From: Chrysomallon squamiferum
Taxonomy: Eukaryota; Mollusca; Gastropoda; Neomphalida; Peltospiridae
Direction: 5' to 3'
NCBI GenBank assembly: GCA_012295275.1
Contig: CM022670.1
Span: forward strand, 41,501,474-41,565,473
DNA length: 64,000 bases
Shown: positions 24,326 to 36,117 of the stretch, in pieces
How positions within the stretch are numbered: position 1 is the first letter of the stretch
Layout: each line of letters opens with the position of its first letter
The notes under the pieces: model-generated
The model's database searches: none
What the model was told of the DNA's origin: nothing
Seen by the model: only the letters and a program-made list of their open reading frames with translations
Program-made: the position numbers and the translations under genes

Positions 24326-24868
24326 AAAATATTTTTAGGGTACTGAGCGGAAATTAGTTATATTAAAATAGGGATTAATAATAGTATCAAAGCAACAACA
24401 GCAACAACCACGACGATAATGATGATGATGAATAAAAAGAATAAATAGCTATATAAAACTTAAAAATTTAAACCACAAAATTTATACAAACAAGAAAATA
24501 AATGATAATATAAATAAACAAATAAATAAATAACACAAAATCCAGTGACTATGTGATTGTTTAAAATTTAATTGTTAAATTTAATTACATTACTTTTTAC
24601 TTTACCTTCATTTAGAAATTTTGTTTTCTTTCTTTCTAAAATTTCCTGTCCTATTTATTTGTATATAAATAAATTCATTTTCGATATTTATTTATTTATT
24701 TAATTTAATTTAATTTTATTTTATTTAATTAATATTATATTTATTCTGATTATAAATTATCTATTTTAACAAAATTTGAATTTTTTTTTAAAATTATTTT
24801 CTTTTAAGCATTCAGCAGAAATTATAAAATGTTAAAATAGTTTTATTAGTAATTTTTTCTTCTTCTTT
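24326..24868. other. AT-rich intergenic DNA
   Basis: No gene recognised. Short CAA, GAT and AAAT runs only. Confidence 0.5.
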
Positions 24869-25000
24869 CCTTTTTGTATTATTATTATTATTATCATTAT
24901 TATTATTATCATTATTATTATTATCATTATTATTATTATTATTACTATTATTATTATTTCATTTCTTTTTTTATTATTATTTTATTATTATTATTATGGT
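24869..25000. repeat. (ATT)n/(ATC)n microsatellite
   Basis: ATT units with regularly spaced ATC variants, then degenerate ATT to about 25000. Confidence 0.9.
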
Positions 25001-25212
25001 GTGCCATTTTTTTATTTATTTGTTTATTATTTTGCTTACAGAAGAACAACATAGAGACACGCATTTAAATTCGGTGGTTTAACATGGAAAACAATATTAT
25101 AAAAATTCTGCGTTCGGTGACGACAAAATTATTTGATTTATTCATTTGTTTTGAAGTATTACTATTATTGTTTATTAATTTTCAAATTTTTCATTTACAG
25201 ATCGGTGTTAAC

Positions 25213-25237
25213 TATACACTCACACACACACACACAC

Positions 25238-25299
<62 letters not shown>

Positions 25300-25426
25300 T
25301 CACACACAAACACACACACTCACACACATACACAGACACACACATACACTCACACTTACACATACACACACACTCACACACACACACTCACACACGCACT
25401 CTCACACACAAACATACACACACACA
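25213..25426. repeat. Interrupted (CA)n tract, about 210 bp
   Basis: CA repeats interrupted by CT, TA and GA dinucleotides (CACACT, CATACA, CAGACA). Open frames across it (His-Thr polymers) are artefacts. Confidence 0.93.
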
Positions 25427-27160
25427 TTGTTTTACCTTTAGATATTACGAATACCTATCAGTCGTCCAGTATAATAATATCTTTATAATCTTCATCAGCA
25501 TCCATGGTAACATCTGTTACATCATAATCATCAACATCCATCGCAATATCTTTTTTTCGAACATCATCAACATCCATAGCAACATATGTTTCAATTATCA
25601 TCAGCAGGAATAGTCATTATAATCATAACCAACATCTCTACAATCGTCATTAGATTTCGTTTATTCGGAATAAACGTACCTTTTGCTACAATGAATATAA
25701 CTAACATGCACGAAACAAGAAAAAGAAAGAAAGAAAGAAAAAAAAAAAAAAGAAAAAAAGAAACAGAAATATTAATAATGTCCGCTGTCTTAATCATTAT
25801 AACAACCGTCGTTATCAGTGACTACAAACCATTGTCGATGACGTCATTAATTTATCATTTCTCTTATGACGTTATCTTAACGACTAATTATGGAATAATT
25901 AACGCTAACCACATGACAATCTACTTATCTAAAGATCATAATCCGATCACCACCTACATTCTCCCTCCCGCCCCGACCCTGTGAACATCATAGGTTTCCC
26001 CCCTTTCTACAGTGACCAGATGTTTGAAAACAAAATCTTCCCTGTCTCTTTCCAACAAAGCTACCATTCTCAAATTAACAGTTGTTGTTACTAAACAGAT
26101 TATACCCCCTCCCTCCCCCCCGGAGATGTGCACCTGGACTGCAAGGGAGGCTATTAGAGGGTTTGTTCGGACTTGATGACCGATGCAAGTACACCGGCCC
26201 AACCCCGTCAAAGACATTTGTTATTATTGATGCACAGAAAGCAAATATTAGTATTTAATTCGAGCTGTACGTACACCACTAATAGCAATATGAATTTCTG
26301 CTCTATTGGCATTTCTGAGTAATCGTATTAGACACTAAAATTATGTTTTTATTAATTATATTTGAGAGACTTCTACCAGCGTTTAGTCGTCGTAATGACA
26401 GGTTTTGCCTACAACGCTGGATATTCGAGGGGCGGTGCCGCTCTAATCCAAGAAGCATTTAAAATGATAACGTAGACAGCGCTGATGTCGTCGAGTGCAT
26501 CGCGATCAATGTCTAATCATTGTCCACCAGTGCAAAATTAATCTAATTACAACCGACACACAACAAACCAAATTATAACGGGACTTATTAACATGACAAA
26601 AACATCAATCCTTTTTCGATTGAGACAAACAGCAGCTCTTAGCTTAAGAGGAAAAAAAAAAAGTAAAGCATAAAACAAATTGACAGATAAGATTTGTTTT
26701 GAATAATTTATATAAAATAAACACAGAAAGATAGGATGAACAGGCGAATAATAATCTTCAGTATAATTAATAATGTCTTTTAACTTTTTTATTTTTGTTT
26801 TTTATTTTTTTTTTTTTTTAAAGACTTTTACGATTGACTAGTTCTTTTCAACAACAAAAAAGAAGAAATTGTGAAAATAATAATTCTGAACTCATGAAAA
26901 ATAAATTATGCAGTTTGGATTTAAGGATCAGAAAACCAGTAATTTTATTTATTAATTTTCTTTCCTATTTGTTCATTTTATTTCAACAAGTTAGTACAGC
27001 GCGCCAGCATGAATGCAGTTTTTTTTTTTTTTTGTTGTAAAAAGATAAAAAAAAGAAAAAAGAAAAAAAGAGAAGAAATTTGAGGAAAAAAGAAGAAAAG
27101 TATCAAATAGTAACCAACAAACATACACATTCACACATACGTATACACAGACGTATACTC
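25427..27160. other. Intergenic DNA without a recognised gene
   Basis: AT-rich with normal CpG. 25,500-25,600 has three diverged copies of an ATCATCAACATCCATAGCAA-like unit. A perfect CRE lies at 25839-25846. 26,370-26,520 has more CpG but no coding segment. Poly-T at about 26802-26819. Confidence 0.45.
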
Positions 27161-27244
27161 ACATAAATACACACACAAATACGTGCACAAACACACAGTG
27201 CAATATAACACACACACACACACACACACACACTCAAACACATT

Positions 27245-27325
27245 TTGTGGTATCGTCGTCAAAAAAACAGATATCATACGTTCGAGTCTCGTCAGCGGCA
27301 TTTGACTTTGACTTAGTCCTCTTGT
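27245..27325 (+). mobile_element. Possible tRNA-derived SINE head
   Basis: A TTGTGGTATCGTCG segment resembles an A box. A B-box-like ACGTTCGAGTCTC follows after about 35 bases. Stems are not conserved, so this is not a functional tRNA. Confidence 0.35.
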
Positions 27326-27439
27326 ATCCATGCGTATTGTGCAGTCTAATCAGACGTACATACATACATACATACACACATTCTAAGAGACAAACATGTA
27401 TAAATACAGGCAATAAATAAGGCTTGAAGAGGAAAAAAA

Positions 27440-27695
27440 AAAACCAAGAACCTATACCCTGTCACGTGACCTGCACGCGCCGTCTTTACGCTACCTGGCA
27501 TTTGCGGCAGACGACAGTTTGTGTAGATGAATTTAAAGCAGAGGAAAACCGCGGGACGCACACCACTCCCCGCACGCGCCACGTTCGCTTCTGGCGTTTA
27601 GTTACAAGTACGTCACAACAGCGGGGGGCGCCCTGGTAACCCACGCCTCCCTATAAAGTGACACGATCTGCCCCGGAAAGCAGTGAAGCATGTTG
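27440..27695 (+). promoter_or_regulatory. CpG-rich, promoter-like patch with TATA box
   Basis: A CpG- and GC-rich island within AT-rich DNA. It holds E-box/ACGTG elements (TCACGTGACC near 27462), two CACGCGCC-type sites, a TACGTCAC CRE-like site near 27611 and a TATA box (CCTATAAAGT) near 27650. No coding exon is recognisable downstream. It could be a promoter of a non-coding transcript, an enhancer, or part of an old transposable element. Confidence 0.35.
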
Positions 27696-27964
27696 GGAAA
27701 TTTCTGTTTAAAAAAGAATACAACGAAATATATATAGTTTTACTTGTCTTTTACATTATTTCAAAATTAATATCTATCTTATTTAGTATATATATAAATG
27801 CTTTTAATTATTGTTTTATTTTTTATTTATTTAGAAAGAAAGAAGCTAATTAATAAACTCAATTTTTTACTGAGAATGGAAAAAAGAAAAATAGAGTAAA
27901 TGCAGAGTATATAAATAAAGAAATTATTACGATGAGAAATACAACAATAATAATCATCTATCTA

Positions 27965-27969
27965 CGTTA

Positions 27970-28002
<33 letters not shown>

Positions 28003-28070
28003 CATCATCATCATCTCCTTTTTCTTTTCTTTTTTCTTTTTCTTTTTTCTTTTTTCTTTAAAAACATTTT
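27965..28070. repeat. (ATT)n(ATC)n then C/T-rich tract
   Basis: ATT units pass to ATC units, followed by a TTTTC polypyrimidine stretch. Confidence 0.9.
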
Positions 28071-28329
28071 TTCAAGACAATTTCCTGTTTAATCCGTCTT
28101 CTGGAAACTGCAGACGTTCTCTTTCATCCCTCCATCCTATTTCCCCTCCCCTGTCCACGTGACACCAGGCAGGTGATTATATCTTTAGCGAAGCATAAAA
28201 TCAAATACTAAATTTATGTTTTTGTCTAAATGAAAAATTTCTTGTATTGATTACTCGAACGAAACTGACACTACTAATCTGGCGCCTAAGTCCTATAACC
28301 GATTTGCTTCAGCTTGTTATTTTCTTCTA

Positions 28330-28535
28330 TCGGCGACACAATTTTTGCGCGGACGACTAAAATCTGCGGCAGTGATAAGCCGCGGCGCGCTTACCGGAGC
28401 GAGAGATTTGATTGGTCGACGTTACTTTCCTCGCGAGCCTTCATTGTATCAATGCACAGGACAGGCCCCCTATTACGTAACAGCCAATGACATAACTCGC
28501 CAGACAGGATCAGACACGTGGGTTTTCGCGCAATA
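28330..28535. promoter_or_regulatory. CpG-rich patch with paired CCAAT boxes
   Basis: CpG-dense sequence includes GCCGCGGCGCGC near 28379, an inverted CCAAT box (GATTGGTCGACG near 28409), a forward CCAAT (CAGCCAATGAC near 28480), a CRE-like ATTACGTAAC and an E box CACGTG near 28516. The 74-codon open frame across it is not recognisable. This looks like a promoter or enhancer rather than coding DNA. Confidence 0.35.
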
Positions 28536-28586
28536 TCTTAATTTTATGTGGAGACCGTATATCGTTTAAATAATATTATACTGGAT

Positions 28587-28611
28587 TTATTATTATTATT
28601 ATTATTATTGG

Positions 28612-28656
<45 letters not shown>

Positions 28657-28684
28657 GGATTATTATTATTATTATTATAACTGG

Positions 28685-28731
<47 letters not shown>

Positions 28732-28758
28732 CATCATCATCATTATTTTTTTTTTTTT
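28587..28758. repeat. (ATT)n array with GGATT interruptions
   Basis: Several ATT blocks separated by short CTGGATT or TGGATT interruptions, then TCA and poly-T. Confidence 0.92.
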
Positions 28759-29172
28759 TCTTCTGAAAACTGAAACGATCCATTTCTCAAAGCTCTGCAA
28801 TTTTCCATTGTAGTTTATGGACATATTTTATTATGTAATCTGTACATTACAATTGGATTTTTTTTTATTTTATTGAGAATAAACTCATTAACGAAGAGAT
28901 AAGGCAATAAAAAAATAAAATAAAAAAACAGAAACACGAGAAACATTTAAAACACGTTACAGGAAAAATATAAGAAACAATTAACGAATAAAAACCAGTA
29001 ATGAAAAGAAAAAAAATAACGAGAAAGGTAAATTCATTTAAATGATGTAAGATTACAAAAATAGATTAATTAAAATAATGCAACAAAAAATATGCCTACA
29101 TGCAAAATGCAAAATGAAAAAAATGACATATATATAAAACCTACAAGAAATAAACAAGAAAAATTAATAATA
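28759..29172. other. AT-rich intergenic DNA
   Basis: A-rich single-copy-looking sequence. No gene recognised. Confidence 0.5.
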
Positions 29173-29197
29173 AAAAGAAGAAGAAGAAGAAGAAGAA

Positions 29198-29230
<33 letters not shown>

Positions 29231-29232
29231 CT
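29173..29232. repeat. (AAG)n(CAA)n microsatellite
   Basis: About seven AAG units followed by about eleven CAA units. Confidence 0.92.
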
Positions 29233-29501
29233 TACAAAGAAACAAGAAACAAAGCAACAGCTACAGAAAATCAAACAGATGCTTTAACATGTAGCATAGC
29301 AAAATAAAAATAAAATTGACCTCTTGGAAATAGTTCTTAAATTGTTTTTATATTTAATTTTTCTTTAAAATTTTATTTCTTAAATTTTTCAGTAAAAGCA
29401 CTGTGATATACTCCATATTACACACACACGCACACCCACACTCACCCCCCCAAACGAAACGCATAAATACACAGACACAAAGGCACCACAAGTACCACAT
29501 G

Positions 29502-29502
<1 letters not shown>

Positions 29503-29551
<49 letters not shown>
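29503..29551. repeat. (TG)n microsatellite
   Basis: About 24 TG units. Confidence 0.95.
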
Positions 29552-29552
<1 letters not shown>

Positions 29553-29914
29553 TATGTTTCTTTAAGAGTTTAAACAGTCTGAATAATTAAAAAATACATT
29601 TTTTTTTTTTATTATCTATAATGAAAGGGTAGCAATTTTTGTTGTCTTGTCCAAGAATATTTTATTTTTATTTTATTATTATTATTATTTTTTTTTACTA
29701 TTACTCAGATTTTAATAATAATTATAAGAAATTAACAAACAGAAAAAAAAAAAAAAAAAAAAAAATTAAAAAGATCCATTTACTTAAATTAAAACCAGAA
29801 TTAAAAACCGTCTTTCATATTTCGCCACCGACCTTGGAGAAAAAAAAAAAAAAGAAAAATGAAATCGAACGTTTTATTTACTTAATTTCTTTAGCATTCT
29901 GATAAATTAAAAAG

Positions 29915-29975
29915 CAAACCAATATGGCGGCGAGTTCCGGTGTGTGGCGAATCGGACAAGACGTCATGTCTAGTT
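29915..29975 (+). promoter_or_regulatory. Promoter-like cluster: YY1-like, ETS and CRE sites
   Basis: Within about 45 bases are AATATGGCGGCGAG (YY1-like ATGGCGGC), GTTCCGGTG (ETS core) and GACGTCATG (CRE/ATF). Such clustering at short spacing is common in TATA-less metazoan promoters. No coding exon is identifiable downstream (to about 30.6 kb). It may start an unannotated transcript or be an enhancer. Confidence 0.4.
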
Positions 29976-30600
29976 AATTTCTACTTTTCTTTAGCATTTC
30001 ACAGATTTATCGGATGAGCGGCTCTCTTATTTATCTTTCCTTCATGTCGTCTCAAATAAAAATTTCCAATACTCTTAATCGATTTTTGAACAATTACTTT
30101 GTGCAAGGGCTTTTGTTGTGCTGTGTCGTTCGCCCCTTTCTGTCTTGTGTTTGTTGACAAAGCCCAGAAAAGCTGATTAAAATGACCAAGATTTTCACGG
30201 CGGAATTTGGATATTTCCAGATACTTCCAGAATACAAATTAGTTGCCTGACTCGGACTAATACCAGGACCGGTATTGTCTAGACATTACGGATATCTCAG
30301 AGGTCGGATAACACACAGAATAGTCGAAGTGAACGTATCATTGCAGGGTTGATGATTTAACCTATTTATTCTAACAGTAATGTAACTGAATTTATAACTG
30401 ATATGAATTTTCTTATTGATTAATACAATAAAATTAATTTTATTACCTTATTTTCTTTCTGATGGAACCGCCAGGAAGGCCTAATTCAAAGGGAAGGGAT
30501 ATGGACTCTTTATTGAGAATATCAAAACTTCTTCCATTTTGTTTACAAGTGTCCATTTGCACGTGCAGCAAGATGAAAATGTTTATTTTCACGTACGAAT
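29976..30600. other. Single-copy intergenic stretch without a recognised gene
   Basis: Comparatively complex sequence downstream of a promoter-like cluster. I saw no ORF, splice-flanked coding segment or known RNA. Confidence 0.45.
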
Positions 30601-30601
30601 A

Positions 30602-30602
30602 A

Positions 30603-30662
<60 letters not shown>

Positions 30663-30690
30663 GTTGTTGTTGTTGTTGTTTACAAGTAAA
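30602..30690. repeat. (ATT)n(GTT)n microsatellite
   Basis: About 19 ATT units passing into about six TTG units. Confidence 0.92.
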
Positions 30691-30773
30691 TTTCAAGTTG
30701 ACTGACCTCTCACCCATGTTGGAAAAACACTTGAACCATCTATACAATGACCTGTTTTCCTAAAAATAAAACA

Positions 30774-30797
30774 TAATAATAATAATAATAATAAAAC

Positions 30798-30843
<46 letters not shown>
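30774..30843. repeat. (TAA)n microsatellite
   Basis: Two TAA blocks separated by AACA. Confidence 0.92.
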
Positions 30844-30844
<1 letters not shown>

Positions 30845-31049
30845 CGTAAAATGAGGTTAAGAGAAAAAGAAAGAAAACAAAAAGATAAAGAAAGAAAGAA
30901 AAAAGAAGAGAAATCAGAATGCTATAAAAACAGCTTAGTGAGTTAAATATCTGATTGGCTCTGTGACGTCATTATGAAATATCGTTTTACGCACTTTGAC
31001 GGTTTCTTTGATCTAAAATTGTCCCCAGTATCGTATTTAATCCAAGACG

Positions 31050-31050
<1 letters not shown>

Positions 31051-31076
<26 letters not shown>
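31051..31076. repeat. Poly(A) tract
   Basis: About 26 A, shortly after a perfect CRE (30964-30971). No retroposed body recognised upstream. Confidence 0.85.
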
Positions 31077-31079
<3 letters not shown>

Positions 31080-31080
<1 letters not shown>

Positions 31081-31770
31081 TTTATTTATAGACGGAAAAT
31101 ATTTTTGACACGTGAACTGACTTTTACAAGAATAATAACATCGATCGTTTCTACTAACTGTTGTTTTTCTGAATTTGAAATGAAATACGTGTTTTCTCTT
31201 TGTAAGTGTGATATATCTGGTTTGTCAGCTTTAAATGTACAGGCCTGAATTTGTAATTGCGCGTATATTTTTGTTTTTGCACGAGTGTGTGTATGTGTTT
31301 GTGTGTACGCACGTACATGTATATATGTATGAATGTATGTGTATGCATGTATGTATATATATGTGTGTGTGTGTGTGTGTAATTTACTTTTGTATGAATA
31401 TACGTGTTACGATTATAAAACTAAATTATCCATTTTGTATTATTCATTATTATTTTATTACGTTATATTACTCTCATTGTTTTCAACTTCTAAATATTAG
31501 CAGATTGAAAACTTTATGGGTTATAAAAAGTTACAAATGAGGGTGTAACTGTTTGTGACATGAATAGTTAATCAGCCGGGCTATTATCAACAACAGCCTA
31601 ATACGCCACAAACTTTGACTTAAACAAACAGACGAACATGTTCTGTGAAAGTTGAAACCAGCTTGTTGTTAGATTTGACATTTAATTAAAATCACTGTTA
31701 ATGAGGTCATTTTGTATCGAGTCCGTAATCTAAGAAACGACACTTTAACCTAGACTTCAGCTAGTCATTT
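31080..31770. other. Intergenic DNA, GT/ATGT-rich in part
   Basis: 31,285-31,380 is a degenerate TGTA/TG tract. The rest is AT-rich with no gene recognised. Confidence 0.5.
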
Positions 31771-31951
<181 letters not shown>

Positions 31952-32073
31952 TTTCATTTTCTTCCTGAGACACATCACGCCTATACACATATTTTATTGT
32001 TTTAAATATAATCTTCCACTGTTCTGTTATTTCAAAAAAGGTTTTAGACGTCGTAATTCGAGAGTGCGGTGTA

Positions 32074-32107
<34 letters not shown>

Positions 32108-32541
32108 ATGTTTATAAAAACATTTTTTTATGACAGACAGTAATTTATCGCTTTGGGCAGTTTTAACTTACGAATCATGTAAATAATAATAATAATAATA
32201 AATGGAAAAGAAACACACAAAATAAATTGAAAATATCTACTACGGTAAAATTTTAAGTAATTTTCTATGTAAAGAAATTTAGATATATATTTATACAGGA
32301 AATAGGAAAAAAGGGGGAAAAAAGGAAAAAAAGAAAAGAAATAAAAACGTAAAACGTTTTCCGTATGAGGAAATATTCTTGTCATTTTAATAAATATTAT
32401 AATTTATGTGAAGATTTTATAGATATTTAAAACAATAAATCTTCAGCTGCTGTCAAAAATGTATATTTTTATTTGTTTATGAAATTAAAAATACGTAAGT
32501 TGTCACAGGAAATTGCTCCCTGCATGTATTAACGGGACTGA

Positions 32542-32570
32542 TGACGTCACGAGACGTCAGCCAATAGGAA
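32542..32570 (+). promoter_or_regulatory. CRE pair next to CCAAT box
   Basis: A perfect TGACGTCA (32542-32549), a second GACGTCA a few bases on, and GCCAATAGG immediately after. CRE plus CCAAT at this spacing is typical of promoters or enhancers. No gene start identified. Confidence 0.35.
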
Positions 32571-32736
32571 GAGTTGCTAGATGAATATTAATGAGCTCTA
32601 CATGTTGACTTGTTTTTATTTACAGGGCTCAAGGTCAAATAAAAAATATTTTTGCTGGAAAATATTTGTGTAATTTATGAAATGTCATACAACCCAGAAT
32701 TAATCAGAAACCATTATTATTAAACATACTTGTAGA

Positions 32737-33303
32737 CCACAACAACAACAACAATAATAATAATAATAATAACAATAATGATAATAATAATAATAAAAAA
32801 GAAAGAACAACAACAAAAACAACACACAACAAGAACAACATCTTTAACAACTACATCAATAATAATAAGAACAGTACAAGTAGTAATAATATCAACAACA
32901 ACATTAATAATAAGCATCATCATCATCATCATCATTGCGGATGATAAAGGTAATAGTGGTAATTGTTTTAGTACGAGATGTAACACCAATCTAACTATCA
33001 GTGGAAGTAAGAGTAATAGAAGTAGTAAATTAATTAGAGTTAGGGTATTAGAAGTAGTAATAGCAATAGTAGAAGAAGAAGAAGCCTTGACAGTTGTAGT
33101 AGTAATAGTAGTAGTAGTAGTAGCAACAGTAGTAGCAGAAGCAATAGTAGTAGCAGTAGTAGTATTAGTAGCTGTAATAACAGTAGCAGTAGTAGTTAAT
33201 AGTAGCTGTAATAACAGTAGTAACACTAGTAATAGTAGTAATAGTGGTAATAGTAGTAATAGTAGTAGCTGTATTAATATTAGTATAACAGTAGTAGTAG
33301 AAC
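32737..33303. repeat. About 565 bp of degenerate trinucleotide repeat
   Basis: CAA/TAA units, an ATC block (about 32911-32937) and then about 350 bases of AGT/AAT/AGC-type triplets. The strict three-base rhythm keeps long frames open on both strands (177 and 168 codons, Ile/Val/Ser/Thr-rich). These are repeat artefacts, not genes. Confidence 0.85.
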
Positions 33304-33374
33304 TACAATGAGTTGACTAAATGTTACTTTTTTATTTCTTTTTTATTTTTATTTATTTATTTATTCATTTATAC

Positions 33375-33378
<4 letters not shown>

Positions 33379-33436
<58 letters not shown>
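33379..33436. repeat. (ATT)n microsatellite
   Basis: About 19 units of ATT. Confidence 0.92.
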
Positions 33437-33437
<1 letters not shown>

Positions 33438-33946
33438 TCATAACTTCGTTTTAAACTATTTTTGATTTTCCAAGACAAACTTTTATCTTTGTAATACAAT
33501 ATGTGTAAACATTATGAAAATATTTCAAATCAGTGTTCATTTCATAAACCGGTTATTTACAAACAAAACAAACCAACGTAAGTAGATGTGACGCTAGTCA
33601 AAGATGTCTGTTTCTAGACAATTATCGTTGCTAGATGACGTATTTAGACACACTCTAGTTAGACTTACTGATCAGTATCCTAGATTGCAAACTTGTCACT
33701 CGTCAAACTCTAGTACGTGCTATTGTTCATTACGTAGTGATAACGTCATAACGACGTAATGAGATTAATAGCTTTCTCGTCGGTATTTAACATTTCGAAA
33801 TAAACCAGTAAATAAATAAAATATTTTGGCACACACACACACACGAAATAATAATATATGTCCATAATTTTAAATAACAAATTTAACATAGTAACGTTAA
33901 AAATATTATTAGTCTTGCTATTTCTTTCTGTTTTTGTTATTATTAA

Positions 33947-33989
<43 letters not shown>

Positions 33990-34690
33990 GGTATTGTTAT
34001 AACTGCTTGCCTATTGTTATCAATACTTTTATTTATTTAAGACAAAAACAAACACCAATTTCCGTTCATTTCCGTTGAATGTTGATACTGTTTGATTTTG
34101 CTACAGTTGTTGCTATATTCTATATTCAGAGTGACTACTAGTATGTTTTATATGGCCAGCATTAAATAATATCTCTTTTACATCCTCACCGACGTCATCA
34201 GTGCAATAATTATCTTCATCGTCAATAAAGTAACGTATCTACGGCTCTGATTAATAAAAGCTCCCCCCACCGCACCCCATCCCGCGCCAGCTGGGACTGA
34301 CAATGAATCAGACTGAAATATGATGCATCATAAACTTCTAGTAATATGACCTTATCGTTTTTAATCGTTTTAAACAAGTGTTGTTGGAACTGTGGAGCCT
34401 TTTGAAACGAGCTGTTCTCTGAATCTGAATGTTAACAATGCGTCCTGCGACAGAGAGTTTGATGTTTAACAAACATGTCAGAACGTACTTCATTGCTTCA
34501 TTATCTCATTGTCCACTGATGCCAGTTTTTGAGATCTTTCTTTATTAACAGTCTCTAAATTCTACAATGATCTAAACATTTTCTTTTATTAAAAAAACTA
34601 TCCACTTGCTGAATCTTTTTTACCAAATACAATCTTTCCTGTATCGTTTCTGTGAAACTAGTCGTCTGTTGCCTAAAATACAATCCCTGC
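33437..34690. other. Intergenic DNA without a recognised gene
   Basis: Contains an ATT run at about 33943-33989, several ACGT-core motifs near 33710-33765 and GACGTCATC near 34191. No coding sequence recognised. Confidence 0.5.
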
Positions 34691-35003
34691 TCACTTTCAC
34701 TCAGAGCTTTCACTCAGACACTTTCACTCAAACCCTTTCACTCAAACCCTTTCACTCAGTCACTTTCACTCAGACACTTTCACTCAAACCCTTTCACTCA
34801 GACCCTTTCACTCAGTCACTTTTACTCAAACACTTTCACTCAAACACTTTCACTCAGACACTTTCACTCAGACAGTTTCACTCAGACAGTTTCACTCAGT
34901 CACTTTTACTCAAACACTTTCACTCAGACACTTTCATTCAGACACTTTCACTCAGACACTTTCACTCAGACACTTTCACTCAGACAGTTTCACTCAAACA
35001 CTT
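34691..35003. repeat. 14-bp minisatellite, about 22 copies
   Basis: Unit CTTTCACTCAGACA, with variants CTCAAACC, CTCAGTCA and CTTTTACTCA. Because 14 is not a multiple of three but three units are, two overlapping frames stay open (Phe-His-Ser-Asp-rich peptides). These are artefacts of the repeat. Confidence 0.93.
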
Positions 35004-36022
35004 CTTGGACTCTTTATAAAATACAGTTCCTTTTCTCTACCCACTGAGTTAGTTTGAGTGCTTTTAAAAAAAAACAAAAAAAAAACAGATCTTCATACCA
35101 TATGTCACTTAACTTCAAAATCTACACTTTTCAACCTCTTATATATCGTTGTTGTGTTTTTTTTTCTTTTATTCTTTCTTATTTGTTTGTTTGTTTGTTT
35201 AATTATAGGGAAGAACACGATAAAGAAAAGAAGAAAAAAATAAAAAAATAAAAATAAAAAAATAAAAATAAAAAAAGTAACAAGAGCGAGAAAGATGAAA
35301 TGATGATTTCCTTCCCCTTCTTCTTTATTTCTCGTTTTCGGCTGTTGAGAGCATTATTCATCTAAATATTATTGTTAAATTAAAAATTAAAAGAAGAAGA
35401 ATTAAACTAACAGACTGATTTTCTATCGTCAGGATATCGAATATTTGCTATTTGTGAAGAAATTGTTACCTATAACCATTATCAAGAAAAATACTTTTTA
35501 TTAATTTTTATTTTATTTTTTTACCGATAGAATAACATATATAATAGTGTTTTCATAAACAAAATCATTAGAAAGTGTCCGGAACGGGAAATCTGCTACA
35601 GCGCAGAGCGAGAAATATTGATCTTACAAGCGATTTAACACTAGTTTTCTATACAAAGAGGTATTTCATGTTTTTACATACAATAGTTAAATATATTCAA
35701 TACTTATGTAAATATATATACTGAGACTTATATTTTAATTGGAGTGGCACTTGAGCGATCGATCGAACACAGAATAAAGCTCTCCAGTCAGATGCATTTC
35801 ATGTTATTATTTTATTGTACTCCATTCTAACTCCTCGAGCAAAACGAGTTTTTTTCAAAAGGTCATTTTTAACACTAAGAACATTTTGTGGTACTATTTA
35901 GCATCTCCAAAGCTGGTTATCTGTCCTTTTATTTGTTTGTTTACTTATTTGTTTTTGTAGTTTAGTTGATGCTGTTGATGTAGCTGATGCAGTTCAGTTT
36001 TTCTTTCAGTTTTTATCGTTGT
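35004..36022. other. Intergenic AT-rich DNA
   Basis: A-rich runs (35067-35085, 35225-35277) and no recognised gene. Confidence 0.5.
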
Positions 36023-36117
36023 TGTGTTACCTTTTCTGTTGTCCTTGTTGTTATTGTGTTACCTTTTCTGTTGTCCTTGTTGTTATTGTTGCTGTTGCTG
36101 CTGCTGCTGTTATTATT
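36023..36117. repeat. 33-bp tandem duplication with GCT repeat
   Basis: Two near-identical copies of a 33-base unit beginning TGTGTTACCTTTTCTG, followed by short TTG and GCT triplet runs. Confidence 0.8.

Noticed and set aside
25084-25488. Open frames of 134 and 102 codons rich in His-Thr
   Set aside because: They are (CA)n translations.
32737-33303. Open frames of 177 (+) and 168 (-) codons
   Set aside because: Both are translations of a degenerate triplet repeat, open on both strands at once, with Ile/Val/Ser/Thr polymers.
34606-35047. Two repeat proteins (Phe-His-Ser-Asp-rich)
   Set aside because: A 14-bp minisatellite keeps two frames open; no start context, no splice or codon-bias support.
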